Below, in pieces: positions 42,518 to 52,196 of a stretch of DNA of 64,000 bases. The notes beneath the pieces were generated by a model. The model saw only the letters and a program-made list of their open reading frames with translations, ran no database searches and had not been told where the DNA came from. The stretch comes from Bacteroidota bacterium (GTDB lineage Bacteria; Bacteroidota; Bacteroidia; Bacteroidales; VadinHA17). The first letter of the stretch is position 1, and every line of letters begins with the position of its first letter. Both the position numbers and the translations under genes were made by a program. Location of the stretch: NCBI GenBank assembly GCA_016718875.1, contig JADKBL010000007.1, forward strand, positions 1 to 64,000, written 5' to 3'.

Positions 42518-42577
42518 TTTCACTCAAAGCAGTTTTTGATCTTATTCTGTTGGTTGTTTAACTAAAAAGCACTTATT

Positions 42578-43498
42578 ATGAAAATACTTCTTGCAACAGA
42601 AAAAGCATTCGCACCTGTTGCTGTCACTTCCATGCACGAAGTGATTGAATCAGCAGGATATAAGCTTGAGATGCTTGAAAACTATAAAAGCAATGATGAG
42701 CTGATTGCCGCAGTTGCCGATGCTGATGGCCTTATAGTAAGAAGCGATCTCGTTACAAAAGAAGTTCTTGATGCTGCAAACCGGCTTAAGATCGTAATAA
42801 GGGCCGGTGCCGGTTATGATAATATTGACCTTGAGGCATGCACAGCCCGTAAGATTGTTGCAATGAATACCCCAGGTCAGAATTCAAATGCGGTAGCAGA
42901 ACTGGTTTTTGCAATGATGTTATACCAGATCAGAGGCGGATTTAATGGTAAATCCGGAACAGAACTCAGGGGTAAATCAATCGGGATTCATGCTTTTGGA
43001 CATGTGGGAAGACTTGTGGCTGAAATTGCGAAGGGGTTTTCGATGTATGTTTATGCATACGACCCATTCCTTCCTGAGGCTGAGATACGGAAATATGGCA
43101 TCAAAGTTCTCAAAAGAGCAGAAGAGATGTACAGGATATGTCATTTCATCTCTCTTCATCTGCCTTACAATAATGCAACAAAGCATACTATTGGTTACGA
43201 TCTGGTTACAAAGATGCCGGCTCCTGCAACAATAATCAATACTGCAAGAAAGGAGATTATGGATGAAGCCGGACTGTTAAAAGCATTTGAAGAACGACCT
43301 GATTTGGTTTATCTGTCCGATGTTGAACCCGATTGCAAGGATATCTTTGCTGAGAAGTACAAAGGAAGATATCTATTTACTGCAAAAAAAATGGGAGCCC
43401 AGACTGAGGAGGCCAATATTAATGCAGGGGTAGCTGCAGCCCGTCAGATAGTTGACTATTTCAATAACGGAAACGAAACATTCAGGGTGAATAAGTAG
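42578..43498 (+). CDS. serA: D-3-phosphoglycerate dehydrogenase (short form)
   Basis: A 306-residue 2-hydroxyacid dehydrogenase. LIVRSDLVTKEVLDAANRLKIVIRAGAGYDNIDLEACTARKI, the NAD motif IGIHAFGHVGRLVAEIA and the later HFISLHLPYNN segment are typical. It lacks the C-terminal ACT regulatory domain, so serine feedback is unlikely; this short form is usual in Bacteroidales. It lies 60 bases after serC and 21 bases before the DUF1015 gene. Confidence 0.92.
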   Translation: MKILLATEKAFAPVAVTSMHEVIESAGYKLEMLENYKSNDELIAAVADADGLIVRSDLVTKEVLDAANRLKIVIRAGAGYDNIDLEACTARKIVAMNTPGQNSNAVAELVFAMMLYQIRGGFNGKSGTELRGKSIGIHAFGHVGRLVAEIAKGFSMYVYAYDPFLPEAEIRKYGIKVLKRAEEMYRICHFISLHLPYNNATKHTIGYDLVTKMPAPATIINTARKEIMDEAGLLKAFEERPDLVYLSDVEPDCKDIFAEKYKGRYLFTAKKMGAQTEEANINAGVAAARQIVDYFNNGNETFRVNK

Positions 43499-43519
43499 AA
43501 TAATCATAAATATAATAAG

Positions 43520-44770
43520 ATGGCAATTGTAAAACCTTTCAGGGGGCTTAGACCTCCGCGTGATATAGCCAAAGATCTTGCCTGCCTCCCGTATGATGTA
43601 ATGAACTCAGAGGAAGCTGCTGAAATGGCAAAAGGCAAAGAATGCTCATTGCTTCATATAACCCGATCGGAGATTGATCTTCCATCGGAAACTGATTCTC
43701 ATTCTGATACTGTTTATGAGAAATCAGCTGAAAATTTCAAAAAATGGCAGGAGAGAGGCTGGCTGGTACAGGACAAAAAGCCCAAGTATTATATATATGC
43801 CCAGACAATGAGCGGCAGAACGCAATACGGCATAGTTGGCTGTGCAGCTGTTAGTGATTATCTAAACGGTATTATTAAGAAACATGAACTTACACGTCCT
43901 GATAAGGAACAGGACAGGATGGTGCATGTACGTGTGAATGATGCAAACATTGAACCCGTTTTCTTCGCATATCCTGCTGTTAAGGAGATAGATGATATTG
44001 TGAAAAAAATCGTCGCCACTGTAAAACCTGAATATGATTTTACCTCTGAGGATGGCTTCGGGCATCATTTCTGGGTTATTGACAATGAAGAGACTAACCT
44101 GAAACTTGAGAAGCTGTTTGATACAAAAGTCCCTTTTACCTATGTTGCTGACGGACATCACAGGACTGCAGCTGCAGCTCTGGTGGGAAAAGAGAAGAAG
44201 GATGCAAATCCAGGTCACAAGGGAGATGAGGAGTACAATTTCTTCCTGGCGGTTCATTTTCCTGATAACCAGCTTCAGATTATTGATTATAACCGGACCA
44301 TTAAAGATCTGAACGGTCTTACCCCTGAGGACCTCCTGGCAAAACTCGAAAAATCATTTGTCATTGAAAGTAAAGGGCCTAAGATCTATAAACCTTCAGC
44401 ACTTCATAACTTCTCAATGTATCTGGGAGGTGAGTGGTACAGTCTCACAGCAAAGGAAGGAACTTATGATGACAATGACCCTATTGGTGTACTCGATGTA
44501 ACTATACTTACAAATCAGATCCTCAGTCCGATACTTGATATCCAGGATTTGAGAAGGTCTAAAAGGATTGACTTTGTTGGCGGAATTAGGGGGCTGGGTG
44601 AACTAAAGAAGAGAGTCGACAGCGGGGATATGAAAGTAGCATTTGCACTTTATCCTGTTTCGATGAATCAGCTAATCACAATAGCCGATTCAGGTAATAT
44701 TATGCCTCCGAAAACTACTTGGTTTGAACCAAAGCTTCGCAGCGGTCTGGTTATTCACCTGTTAAGCTGA
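43520..44770 (+). CDS. DUF1015 family protein
   Basis: A 416-residue protein of the DUF1015 family: VKPFRGLRPPRDIAKDLACLPYDVMNSEEAAE, HELTRPDKEQDR, FTYVADGHHRTAAAALV and FNFFLAV-type (YNFFLAVHF) are family hallmarks. The HHR motif resembles an active-site loop of ParB/Srx-like proteins; the function is not established. It is regularly found next to serC/serA, which suggests a link to serine or phosphoglycerate metabolism. Confidence 0.9.
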   Translation: MAIVKPFRGLRPPRDIAKDLACLPYDVMNSEEAAEMAKGKECSLLHITRSEIDLPSETDSHSDTVYEKSAENFKKWQERGWLVQDKKPKYYIYAQTMSGRTQYGIVGCAAVSDYLNGIIKKHELTRPDKEQDRMVHVRVNDANIEPVFFAYPAVKEIDDIVKKIVATVKPEYDFTSEDGFGHHFWVIDNEETNLKLEKLFDTKVPFTYVADGHHRTAAAALVGKEKKDANPGHKGDEEYNFFLAVHFPDNQLQIIDYNRTIKDLNGLTPEDLLAKLEKSFVIESKGPKIYKPSALHNFSMYLGGEWYSLTAKEGTYDDNDPIGVLDVTILTNQILSPILDIQDLRRSKRIDFVGGIRGLGELKKRVDSGDMKVAFALYPVSMNQLITIADSGNIMPPKTTWFEPKLRSGLVIHLLS

Positions 44771-44790
44771 TTAAAGGTAAATTTAAAGTT

Positions 44791-45468
44791 TTGTCTGTGA
44801 CTGATACTGGATCAAATATTGAAACCTTAAGGAGTGAACTGCCGCCCTCGGTCAGGCTCATTGCCGTATCAAAGACAAAACCTGTGAAATATATAATTGA
44901 GGCCTGTAATGCTGGCCAGAAGTGCTTCGGGGAGAACAGGGTACAGGAACTGCTGGATAAAAAGGATAATGTGCCATCTGATGTAGAATGGCATCTGATA
45001 GGACATCTTCAGACAAATAAGGTAAAATATGTCGTTCCCTTTATCAGTATGATCCAGTCAGTTGATTCTTTAAAGCTTCTTAATTCAATCAATGCTGAAG
45101 CATCAAAAATTAACAGGGTGGTAAACTGTCTTCTTCAGTTTCATATTGCCAGAGAAGAGAGTAAGTACGGATTCAGCATGGATGAAATTGAAGGGATTAT
45201 TAAAACAGATGGATTTGGTGATTTAAATTTCGTGAGGATATGTGGAGTGATGGGAATGGCAACATTTACAGATGATTACAATCAGATAAGAAAAGAGTTT
45301 AGACATCTCAGGATGTGTTTTGAAATGCTGAAGTCAGGATACTTCAATTCTGATACATGTTTCAGGGAAATATCGATGGGTATGTCGGGCGACTACAAAA
45401 TTGCAGTTGAGGAAGGAAGCACAATGGTGAGAATAGGGAGCCTATTATTCGGAGAAAGACTAAAGTAA
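44791..45468 (+). CDS. YggS family PLP homeostasis protein
   Basis: A 225-residue YggS/PROSC-like protein with RLIAVSKTKPV (the PLP-binding lysine is in SKTK), FGENRVQELLDK, EWHLIGHLQTNKVK and the C-terminal MGMSGDYKIAVEEGSTMVRIGSLLFGER. It binds PLP and helps keep it balanced in the cytoplasm. The frame starts at TTG (44791), or GTG two codons later; no ATG fits. It comes 20 bases after the DUF1015 gene and 14 bases before the DHOD-like gene, so it is probably in the serine operon. Confidence 0.92.
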   Translation: MSVTDTGSNIETLRSELPPSVRLIAVSKTKPVKYIIEACNAGQKCFGENRVQELLDKKDNVPSDVEWHLIGHLQTNKVKYVVPFISMIQSVDSLKLLNSINAEASKINRVVNCLLQFHIAREESKYGFSMDEIEGIIKTDGFGDLNFVRICGVMGMATFTDDYNQIRKEFRHLRMCFEMLKSGYFNSDTCFREISMGMSGDYKIAVEEGSTMVRIGSLLFGERLK

Positions 45469-45482
45469 AAATTATTGAATAA

Positions 45483-46460
45483 ATGAAAAACCTAAGTACA
45501 AGCTATCTGGGCCTGAATCTGAAGAGCCCGCTGATTGTAAGCAGCAGCAGACTTACTTCATCAATAGAAAACCTGAAGCAGGCAGAGGAAAACGGGGCAG
45601 GAGCTGTTGTTCTCAAGTCATTGTTTGAGGAACAGATTCTTCACAGCATACACGCATTGGCAGTACCATCGGGGTATCCTGAGGCTGATGATTATATTGC
45701 AGGTTATACCAAAGCACATTCAGTTGATGAATATATCGACCTGATAATAAAAGCTAAAAAGGAACTATCCATTCCTGTTATACCAAGTATAAACTGCTTT
45801 TCATCAGATGGATGGACAGAATTTGCTGAAAAGATTGCCTTATCAGGAGCAGATGCGCTTGAGGTAAATGTATTTTTTATGCCCACCGACAGAAAAAAAA
45901 CTGCTGCTGAATCTGAAAAGGTTTATTTCGATCTCATTGAGAAACTGAGCAAAAGCATTAAAATACCGCTTGCATTCAAGATAGGGCCGCGTTTTTCCAA
46001 TATCCTTTATATTCTGGATCAGTTCTACATGAGAGGAATTAAAGGAGTAGTGATGTTTAACAGATTCTATGAGCCTGATATTAATGTTAATAAGCTTGAG
46101 ATAATACCAGCCCCCGTTTTCAGTACAGCCGAGGAGAGGCGTTATGTACTTAGGTGGATAGCAATGGCCAGCTCTCAGGATTTCAAACTTGATATTTCTG
46201 CATCAACAGGTATCAGAAAGGGAGAAGATGCTGTCAGATATATACTTGCAGGTGCATCTGCTACGCAGGTATGCTCAGTGCTATATCAGAAAGGACTGCC
46301 TTATCTGAGAACATTAAACCAGGAAATCTCCGAATGGATGGAAAAACATAATTTCAACAGTATAAGTGATTTCAGAGGAAAGCTTAACTGGGGAAATTAC
46401 AACAGGCCGGAGGTATTCGAGAGGACACAGTTTATGAAGCACTTTTCCTCAATGGACTGA
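45483..46460 (+). CDS. Dihydroorotate dehydrogenase-like protein
   Basis: A 325-residue FMN-type TIM barrel like class 1 PyrD: LSTSYLGLNLKSPLIVSSS, GAGAVVLKSLFEEQI, VIPSINCFSSDGWTEFAEKIALSGADALEVNVFFMP, and ISASTGIRKGEDAVRYILAGASATQVCSVLYQKG. The KSL and N-x-FF regions differ from true dihydroorotate dehydrogenase, and the catalytic Cys/Ser loop is not clear, so the substrate may not be orotate. Bacteroidota often carry this paralogue beside their real PyrD. Confidence 0.85.
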   Translation: MKNLSTSYLGLNLKSPLIVSSSRLTSSIENLKQAEENGAGAVVLKSLFEEQILHSIHALAVPSGYPEADDYIAGYTKAHSVDEYIDLIIKAKKELSIPVIPSINCFSSDGWTEFAEKIALSGADALEVNVFFMPTDRKKTAAESEKVYFDLIEKLSKSIKIPLAFKIGPRFSNILYILDQFYMRGIKGVVMFNRFYEPDINVNKLEIIPAPVFSTAEERRYVLRWIAMASSQDFKLDISASTGIRKGEDAVRYILAGASATQVCSVLYQKGLPYLRTLNQEISEWMEKHNFNSISDFRGKLNWGNYNRPEVFERTQFMKHFSSMD

Positions 46461-46479
46461 TTTGTGAAGCGTTTGTCGC

Positions 46480-46998
46480 TTAACCTTGTGATATAATTGA
46501 TTTTAGCTCAAGTGCAAGGCTCATTATTTCAGGTTTAAGAAGAAGACTTTTGTTTTCAATGAATTTCAGTAATTCTTTCTTCTCTTCAGACTTCAGTGTA
46601 TGAACAGATTCTTCCATTACTGTAAGACATTCGAGAGCAGTGGCAAAGTCTGAGCTGAAAAAGACTTCAGCTATTTCCCTGGTGTAAGACGAATAATCAA
46701 GTCCTGATTGCCAGCATGATGCGACCAGCATTCTGGTAGTTTCAGGTTTCCAGTCATGCATTATTTCGGATATTACTTCCGGAGCTGCAGCCTGATCCTT
46801 GATGTCATTCATAAATGCTTCGACCGATTTCAGTATCTCATGTTCATCAGTATGGTTATAAAGTTCTGCAAGCAGGCCGATCGCCCCTTCAAAAGGTTGT
46901 TCATCACGCAGCAGATCAATAGCTTCGTGAATAGCAGCCTTATTATTCGTTCTTAAAGCTTCATGCAGCTTTTTCAATTTGGCATCAGATTTGATCAT
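46480..46998 (-). CDS. Hypothetical helical-repeat protein
   Basis: A 172-residue, all-helical protein with no signal peptide. Its pattern of about 35-residue helix pairs (IHEAIDLLRDEQPFEGAIGLLAELYNHTDEHEILKSVEAFMNDI, ...AEVFFSSDFATALECLTVMEES) resembles HEAT- or TPR-like repeats. No family recognised. A -7 box TAAATTTG (47016-47023, minus strand) lies 18 bases upstream, which supports transcription. Convergent with the DHOD-like gene. Confidence 0.6.
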   Translation of the reverse strand: MIKSDAKLKKLHEALRTNNKAAIHEAIDLLRDEQPFEGAIGLLAELYNHTDEHEILKSVEAFMNDIKDQAAAPEVISEIMHDWKPETTRMLVASCWQSGLDYSSYTREIAEVFFSSDFATALECLTVMEESVHTLKSEEKKELLKFIENKSLLLKPEIMSLALELKSIISQG

Positions 46999-47117
46999 TC
47001 AATAATTATTTTGTGCAAATTTATAAATACCATTAATTACACCGGGCTGTTTTTGAAAAATAAAAATAATATACTAATTTAGTCGGAAATTAGGTTTGAC
47101 AATTTAAAAAGTTCATT

Positions 47118-48038
47118 ATGAATAGAAATCATAGAATGAGTTCAGGGCTTTTGATGGTAGTTTTAATTGTTACCATTATTCTTGCAGGCTGTAAATCCGG
47201 AGGGAACAAGGCACCAAAGGAGGACTTGACTGTTGAGATTCCCAAGGACAACACCGCAGTTTATGAAGACATTAAGCAGGCTGAAAAGATATTCAATGCT
47301 TTGCCTTCACCCCTGGAATCGGCAATGCTTATAAAATCAGCAGGTGCACGGTTTGATGAATCCCTGCTTAACTCAGTTGGCAGTGTCAATAAGTATGTTA
47401 CCAACAAGAGCATGGCGCTCAACCTCGGAATTTATACCTGTGATCTCAGCTTTGCCAGCCTTTACGAACAGACTCAGCTGATTATAGACTATATGAATGC
47501 TGCAAAGAAGATGGCTGACGGGCTGGGTATCCTTAAAGCAATTGAACAATCAACCATTGACCGTCTGGAGGAAAATATAAATAATAGTGAGGTCATAATG
47601 GAGATCGTTAGTGAGACATTCATGAACTCAAATTCATATCTCGAAGATAACGGCCAGCCTGCAATTGCTGCTATGACACTGGTAGGCGGATGGTTTGAAG
47701 GACTTTATATCTCGACACAGCTTGTTGATATGAAAGAATTCAATGGCAATAAGCTTGTTGGACGTATTATTGACCAGAAGCTATCGATCGACATCCTTAT
47801 CAGTCTGCTTGCAACAAGCAAAGGCGATCCTGCTGTTGATGAGCTGATTGCACAGGTAAATAAACTTAAGGTTGTTTTCGACAAAATTAAAATTACAACA
47901 TCTCCAGTTCGTCCTGAGTTTGACCAGGCATCTAACACTACAGTTCTGAAATCTGAAGTACAAACAGATATGACCCCGGAAGTATTCCTTGAGCTTTCTA
48001 AAACAGTAGGTGAGATTAGAAATTCATTTGTAAAATAA
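47118..48038 (+). CDS. Hypothetical lipoprotein
   Basis: A 306-residue protein with a lipoprotein signal (SSGLLMVVLIVTIILAGC, Cys near residue 25). The mature part is mostly helical (KQAEKIFNALPSPLESAMLIKSAGARFD, IYTCDLSFASLYEQTQLIIDYMNAAKKMADGLGI) and ends with a conserved-looking TVGEIRNSFVK. No family recognised; similar lipoproteins occur in many Bacteroidales. It is followed after 8 bases by a small secreted protein gene, so the two likely act together at the envelope. Confidence 0.7.
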   Translation: MNRNHRMSSGLLMVVLIVTIILAGCKSGGNKAPKEDLTVEIPKDNTAVYEDIKQAEKIFNALPSPLESAMLIKSAGARFDESLLNSVGSVNKYVTNKSMALNLGIYTCDLSFASLYEQTQLIIDYMNAAKKMADGLGILKAIEQSTIDRLEENINNSEVIMEIVSETFMNSNSYLEDNGQPAIAAMTLVGGWFEGLYISTQLVDMKEFNGNKLVGRIIDQKLSIDILISLLATSKGDPAVDELIAQVNKLKVVFDKIKITTSPVRPEFDQASNTTVLKSEVQTDMTPEVFLELSKTVGEIRNSFVK

Positions 48039-48046
48039 CGACGACT

Positions 48047-48487
48047 ATGAGACTACTTAAAATATTACCGATCCTTGCATTGTTTCTAATAGCATCATCT
48101 AATGCAGATGCTCAGTGCAAGGCTTTCGCCAAGAAGGTTTGCCTACCTGAACTGGGCTCTTTCACCCACGATGGTAATTATCATGCTGCTGTTCTGGTGG
48201 AAGGTGAAGAGGCGGAACTTTACAAGACATTTTATTCAGATATGGACTACAGAATAGCTATCTGTGGTGAAGACAAGCTTCCCAATGTCGAGTTCCGGAT
48301 TATGGATTCCAATAAAAATGTTCTCTATTCAAACAAGGACCATAATTTTGCAAGAACATGGGACTTCAAACTTCAGTCGAGTCAGCAGCTGAAACTTATT
48401 GTAAAAGTTTCATCCTTTAACCAGGCTGGTGATACACCTGCCAGCGGTTGTGTTTCGATTATGTTTGGATTTAAGATGAAGAAATAA
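48047..48487 (+). CDS. Small secreted hypothetical protein
   Basis: A 146-residue protein with a Sec signal (RLLKILPILALFLIASSNADAQ) and a beta-rich mature part with four cysteines (CKAFAKKVC, AICGEDK, SGCVS), suggesting disulfides. The stretch LKLIVKVSSFN and SGCVSIMFGFK fits a beta-sandwich. It is cotranscribed with the lipoprotein gene 8 bases upstream. A palindromic terminator follows. No family recognised. Confidence 0.65.
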   Translation: MRLLKILPILALFLIASSNADAQCKAFAKKVCLPELGSFTHDGNYHAAVLVEGEEAELYKTFYSDMDYRIAICGEDKLPNVEFRIMDSNKNVLYSNKDHNFARTWDFKLQSSQQLKLIVKVSSFNQAGDTPASGCVSIMFGFKMKK

Positions 48488-48513
48488 TCTCCTTACTTAG
48501 TATAAGTTTTGTG

Positions 48514-48544
48514 AAGACGGCTTGCAAGCCGTCTTTACTTTTTT
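48514..48544. terminator. Bidirectional terminator between the secreted-protein gene and uvrA
   Basis: AAGACGGCTTG (48514-48524) directly followed by its exact complement CAAGCCGTCTT (48525-48535), then TTAC and a T-run on the right. A-rich sequence is weaker on the left. It sits between two converging genes. Confidence 0.8.
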
Positions 48545-51326
48545 ACTGCAGCTTGGATTTCAGGTATTTACCCGTATATGATTTATCGCATTTGGCAAGA
48601 CCTTCAGGTTTACCCTCATAAACAACATAACCTCCCTCTTCACCGCCTTCAGGACCAAGGTCAATAACCCAGTCGGAACATTTTATTACTTCCTGATTAT
48701 GTTCAATAAGTATAACCGAATGGCCATGTTCCACCAGTGCATTGAGCGATTTCAGTAGTTTATTGATATCATGGAAGTGCAGTCCGGTGGTTGGTTCATC
48801 AAATATGAAAAGTATATGTCCGCTTCCCCGTTCCTGACTGAGGAAAAAGGCAAGCTTTACCCTCTGGCTCTCACCTCCTGATAATGTGCTCGATGATTGT
48901 CCCATTTTTATATAACCCAGTCCTACATCTGATAAGGGTTTAAGCTTTTCAATTATCCTTTTCTCACTTCGTCCGGGAGTAGTATTGAAAAACTCAATGG
49001 CATCATCAATAGTCATTTCAAGCATATCATAAATATTCTTTCCGTGATATTTCACTTCGAGAACATCCTTTTTAAATCTCATCCCCCTGCAGCTTTCACA
49101 TGTCAGTTCAACATCGGCCATAAACTGCATCTCCACCCTGATAATTCCTTCACCCTGGCACTCTTCGCAGCGACCTCCCTCTATGTTAAAAGAGAAATGT
49201 GATGCCTTGAAATTATTCTGGACTGAAGCCTGTTGTTCAGAATATAACTTACGGATTTCATCATATGCCTTGAGGTAAGTCACCGGATTTGATCTGCTCG
49301 ATTTCCCGATAGGATGCTGATCTACCAGCTCAATACCGGTTAGCAATGCCACATCACCGGTGATATCAATGAACTGGCCGGGTTTCAGATTATTACCAGT
49401 GATCCTGTTGGAGAGAGCCTTATAAAGTATATCAGAAACGAGGCTTGACTTGCCTGATCCGCTTACACCTGTAACTGCTGTAATTGTATGAAGCGGAAAT
49501 CTGACATCTATACCCTTGAGGTTGTTTTCCCTCGCACCCTTTATATCTATGTAGCTGTTCCATTTTCTTCTGACTTTAGGTACAGGGATCTCAATTCTGC
49601 CGCTAAGGTATCCTGCTGTCAATGATTTATTTGAAGTAGAGAGGTCAAGGCTACCCTGGTATACGACCTCGCCTCCGAGCCTGCCGGCTTCAGGTCCCAT
49701 GTCGATAATTTCATCGGCTGCTCTAATTATTTCTTCTTCGTGTTCCACTACTATTACTGAGTTCCCAAGGTCACGCAACTCCTTGAGAACAGTGATCAGC
49801 AGGTTGGTGTCGCGGGGATGAAGCCCAATGCTTGGTTCATCAAGAATATACATCGATCCGACAAGGTTACTTCCAAGCGACGTTGCAAGGTTGATCCTTT
49901 GTGATTCACCTCCTGAAAGTGAGGATGAGAGTCTGTCGAGTGTGAGGTAGGGCAATCCGACTTCAATGAGGAACCTTAACCGGACACTTATTTCTAACAG
50001 CAGCCTTTCAGATATTCTGGCATCACTCTCATTAAGTTCAAATCCTGATATCACTCCATAAAGCTTCCCAACAGGAATAGTTGTCAGTTCCTGTATTGAG
50101 TGGCCTCCTACTTTAACATATCCGGCTTCTTTCCTCAGACGCCCTCCATTGCAGGCAGGACATACAGTTTTGCCTCTGTATCTGCTCAGGAGAACCCTGT
50201 ACTGGATCTTGAACTTTTTCTCTTCCAGATGCTGGAAAAAGCGGTCGAGACCATAAAAGTATTTGTTTCCTGTCCATAAAAGCCTCTTTTGTTCATCAGT
50301 CAGCTTATAGTATGGTTTATGTACAGGAAAACCAAAGGATTCGGCATTTGCAATAAGCCTCTCCTTCCATTTCTTCATTGTATCACCCTTCCAGCATACA
50401 ATTGCATCATCGTAAACCGATACATTATGATTGGGAATCACCAGATTCTCATCTATTCCGATGATTTTGCTGTAGCCTTCACAAACAGGACAAGCACCAA
50501 TGGGGTTGTTAAAACTGAAGAGATATTCGGTTGGCTCCTCGAAAATGATACCATCTTCCTCAAATTTATTGGAGAAACTCTCCCTGCTGATTCCATTTTC
50601 ATCAAGTACTACCACCTGGCAGTAACCTTTTCCTGTCTGGAAAGCTGTCTGGGCTGAATCGGCTGCCCTGCTGAAACTATCAGCGGAATGACTGATGACA
50701 AGTCTGTCGATTACAACATTTATCATCTGACCGGACTTGTAGCCCTTAATGGATTTCAGTTCATCGATCCTGATAATTTCACCATTTTTTTCAATGCGGT
50801 TGAATCCCTGTTTCCCAAGAAAGGTGAAGTATTCTGCTATATCTATGTTCTCAGGAATCTGTCCTGATGAAGTTATAATGACCTTGGTTCCCTCCGGCAG
50901 GGAAGCCAGGTAATCAACAATATCGTCGGCACTGTGTTTCTTTACCTCTTTACCTGAAACAGGAGAATATGTTCTTCCTGCCCTTGCAAAGAGAAGACGC
51001 AGATAATCATATATTTCAGTAGAGGTTCCTACTGTTGACCGTGGATTACGGGTATTTACTTTCTGCTCAATGGCAATGGCAGGAGGTATGCCGTTTATAA
51101 AATCAACTTCCGGTTTGTTCATCCTTCCTAGGAACTGCCTTGCATACGATGAGAGGCTCTCCACATAACGTCTCTGGCCTTCAGCATAAATTGTATCAAA
51201 CGCAAGCGATGATTTTCCAGAACCTGAGACTCCGGTAATAACTACCAGTTTATCTCTCGGTATTGTTAACGTTACATTTTTAAGATTGTGTACCCTGGCT
51301 CCCTTGATTTCTATTCCACCCTGCAT
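48543..51326 (-). CDS. uvrA: Excinuclease ABC subunit A
   Basis: A 927-residue protein with two ABC ATPase modules. Module 1: VVITGVSGSGKSSLAFDTIYAEGQRRYVESLSSYARQFL, zinc module CPVCEGYS and CPACNGGR, signature LSGGESQRINLA. Module 2: AVTGVSGSGKSSLVSDILYKAL, zinc module CEECQGEGI and CESCRGMRF, and LSGGESQRVKLA with IFDEPTTGLHFHDI. It recognises damaged DNA and loads UvrB. Length and motif order are normal and the gene is intact. Confidence 0.97.
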   Translation of the reverse strand: MQGGIEIKGARVHNLKNVTLTIPRDKLVVITGVSGSGKSSLAFDTIYAEGQRRYVESLSSYARQFLGRMNKPEVDFINGIPPAIAIEQKVNTRNPRSTVGTSTEIYDYLRLLFARAGRTYSPVSGKEVKKHSADDIVDYLASLPEGTKVIITSSGQIPENIDIAEYFTFLGKQGFNRIEKNGEIIRIDELKSIKGYKSGQMINVVIDRLVISHSADSFSRAADSAQTAFQTGKGYCQVVVLDENGISRESFSNKFEEDGIIFEEPTEYLFSFNNPIGACPVCEGYSKIIGIDENLVIPNHNVSVYDDAIVCWKGDTMKKWKERLIANAESFGFPVHKPYYKLTDEQKRLLWTGNKYFYGLDRFFQHLEEKKFKIQYRVLLSRYRGKTVCPACNGGRLRKEAGYVKVGGHSIQELTTIPVGKLYGVISGFELNESDARISERLLLEISVRLRFLIEVGLPYLTLDRLSSSLSGGESQRINLATSLGSNLVGSMYILDEPSIGLHPRDTNLLITVLKELRDLGNSVIVVEHEEEIIRAADEIIDMGPEAGRLGGEVVYQGSLDLSTSNKSLTAGYLSGRIEIPVPKVRRKWNSYIDIKGARENNLKGIDVRFPLHTITAVTGVSGSGKSSLVSDILYKALSNRITGNNLKPGQFIDITGDVALLTGIELVDQHPIGKSSRSNPVTYLKAYDEIRKLYSEQQASVQNNFKASHFSFNIEGGRCEECQGEGIIRVEMQFMADVELTCESCRGMRFKKDVLEVKYHGKNIYDMLEMTIDDAIEFFNTTPGRSEKRIIEKLKPLSDVGLGYIKMGQSSSTLSGGESQRVKLAFFLSQERGSGHILFIFDEPTTGLHFHDINKLLKSLNALVEHGHSVILIEHNQEVIKCSDWVIDLGPEGGEEGGYVVYEGKPEGLAKCDKSYTGKYLKSKLQ

Positions 51327-51366
51327 TCCGGTTCCTTGTTTGGAGTGTTAAAATTCAGTTAAATGG

Positions 51367-51374
51367 CAAAAGTA
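51367..51374 (-). promoter_or_regulatory. -7 promoter box for uvrA
   Basis: On the minus strand this reads TACTTTTG, a full match to TAnnTTTG, 40 bases before the uvrA start. TTTG words upstream are closer than the usual spacing, so the -33 element is unclear. No obvious LexA-type palindrome was recognised. Confidence 0.4.
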
Positions 51375-51483
51375 ATACTTTCAAATCAAAAAAAATCGTT
51401 TCTTTGTATTAGTAATTAATAACCAACCAAAGGAGGACCGCCTATAGTAATATCTCTACTCTGTTAATTTAAAAGAGTGAGTT

Positions 51484-52071
51484 ATGAATAAAGTGATTTC
51501 CGATTATGAACTGATTACCAGGTTCATAAAAGGCGAGGAAGCCTGCTTTGAACAACTAATCCACCGTCATAAGAGTAAAGTTTTTTCGTATATATCCTTA
51601 TATATACGCGATCAGGCTCTTGCTGAAGATATCTTTCAGGATACGTTCCTTAAGGTGATTCAGTCAGTTAAGGCAGGAAAATACTCCGATAACGGCAAGT
51701 TCCTCTCCTGGGTGATGCGTATTGCCCACAACCTGATAATCGATAATTTCAGGAGAGTCAAGCAGATGAATACCATCTCAAATGATAATTATGAGTCGGA
51801 TCTGTTCAATTCTGCAAAGCTTTCTGACGATAACATAGAAGATGACCTCATTAAACGTCAGATTCAGAAGGACGTGAGGGCTATGATAAGCTCATTGCCT
51901 GATGATCAGAGAGAAGTAGTCATCCTGAGACATTATGCCGATATGAGTTTTAAGGAGATAGCAGATCTTACTGGCGTGAGCATAAATACAGCACTGGGCA
52001 GGATGCGGTATGCTCTTATCAATATGAGGAAGATAATGGAGGAGAAGAATATCAGTCTGACGGTGAATTAG
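51484..52071 (+). CDS. ECF-type (RpoE-like) sigma factor
   Basis: A 195-residue RNA polymerase sigma-70 family protein. Region 2: EQLIHRHKSKVFSYISLYIRDQALAEDIFQDTFLKVIQSV, and SWVMRIAHNLIIDNFRR. Region 4: ISSLPDDQREVVILRHYADMSFKEIADLTGVSINTALGRMRYALINMRKIM, with the helix-turn-helix. The start at ATG 51484 is preceded by an AAAGGAGG word, but about 45 bases away, so it is not the ribosome site. No anti-sigma factor gene is adjacent; the next gene is a small hypothetical. Confidence 0.93.
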   Translation: MNKVISDYELITRFIKGEEACFEQLIHRHKSKVFSYISLYIRDQALAEDIFQDTFLKVIQSVKAGKYSDNGKFLSWVMRIAHNLIIDNFRRVKQMNTISNDNYESDLFNSAKLSDDNIEDDLIKRQIQKDVRAMISSLPDDQREVVILRHYADMSFKEIADLTGVSINTALGRMRYALINMRKIMEEKNISLTVN

Positions 52072-52130
52072 GTCTTCTGGTCTTCTGGTCTGCTGGTCTT
52101 CTGGTCTGGTCTGGTCTTGAGGTCAGGGTA
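52071..52130. repeat. Short tandem repeat of GGTCTTCT-type units
   Basis: Directly after the sigma-factor stop codon come seven or so imperfect copies of an 8-10 base unit (GGTCTTCT, GGTCTGCT, GGTCTGGTCT). Slippage would not change a coding frame because the stop precedes it. Confidence 0.65.
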
Positions 52131-52196
52131 TTGTAAAAATATTACTTTAGATATAATAATATATTGAACCGGGCGTTTTTATGAAAAGAGACGCCT

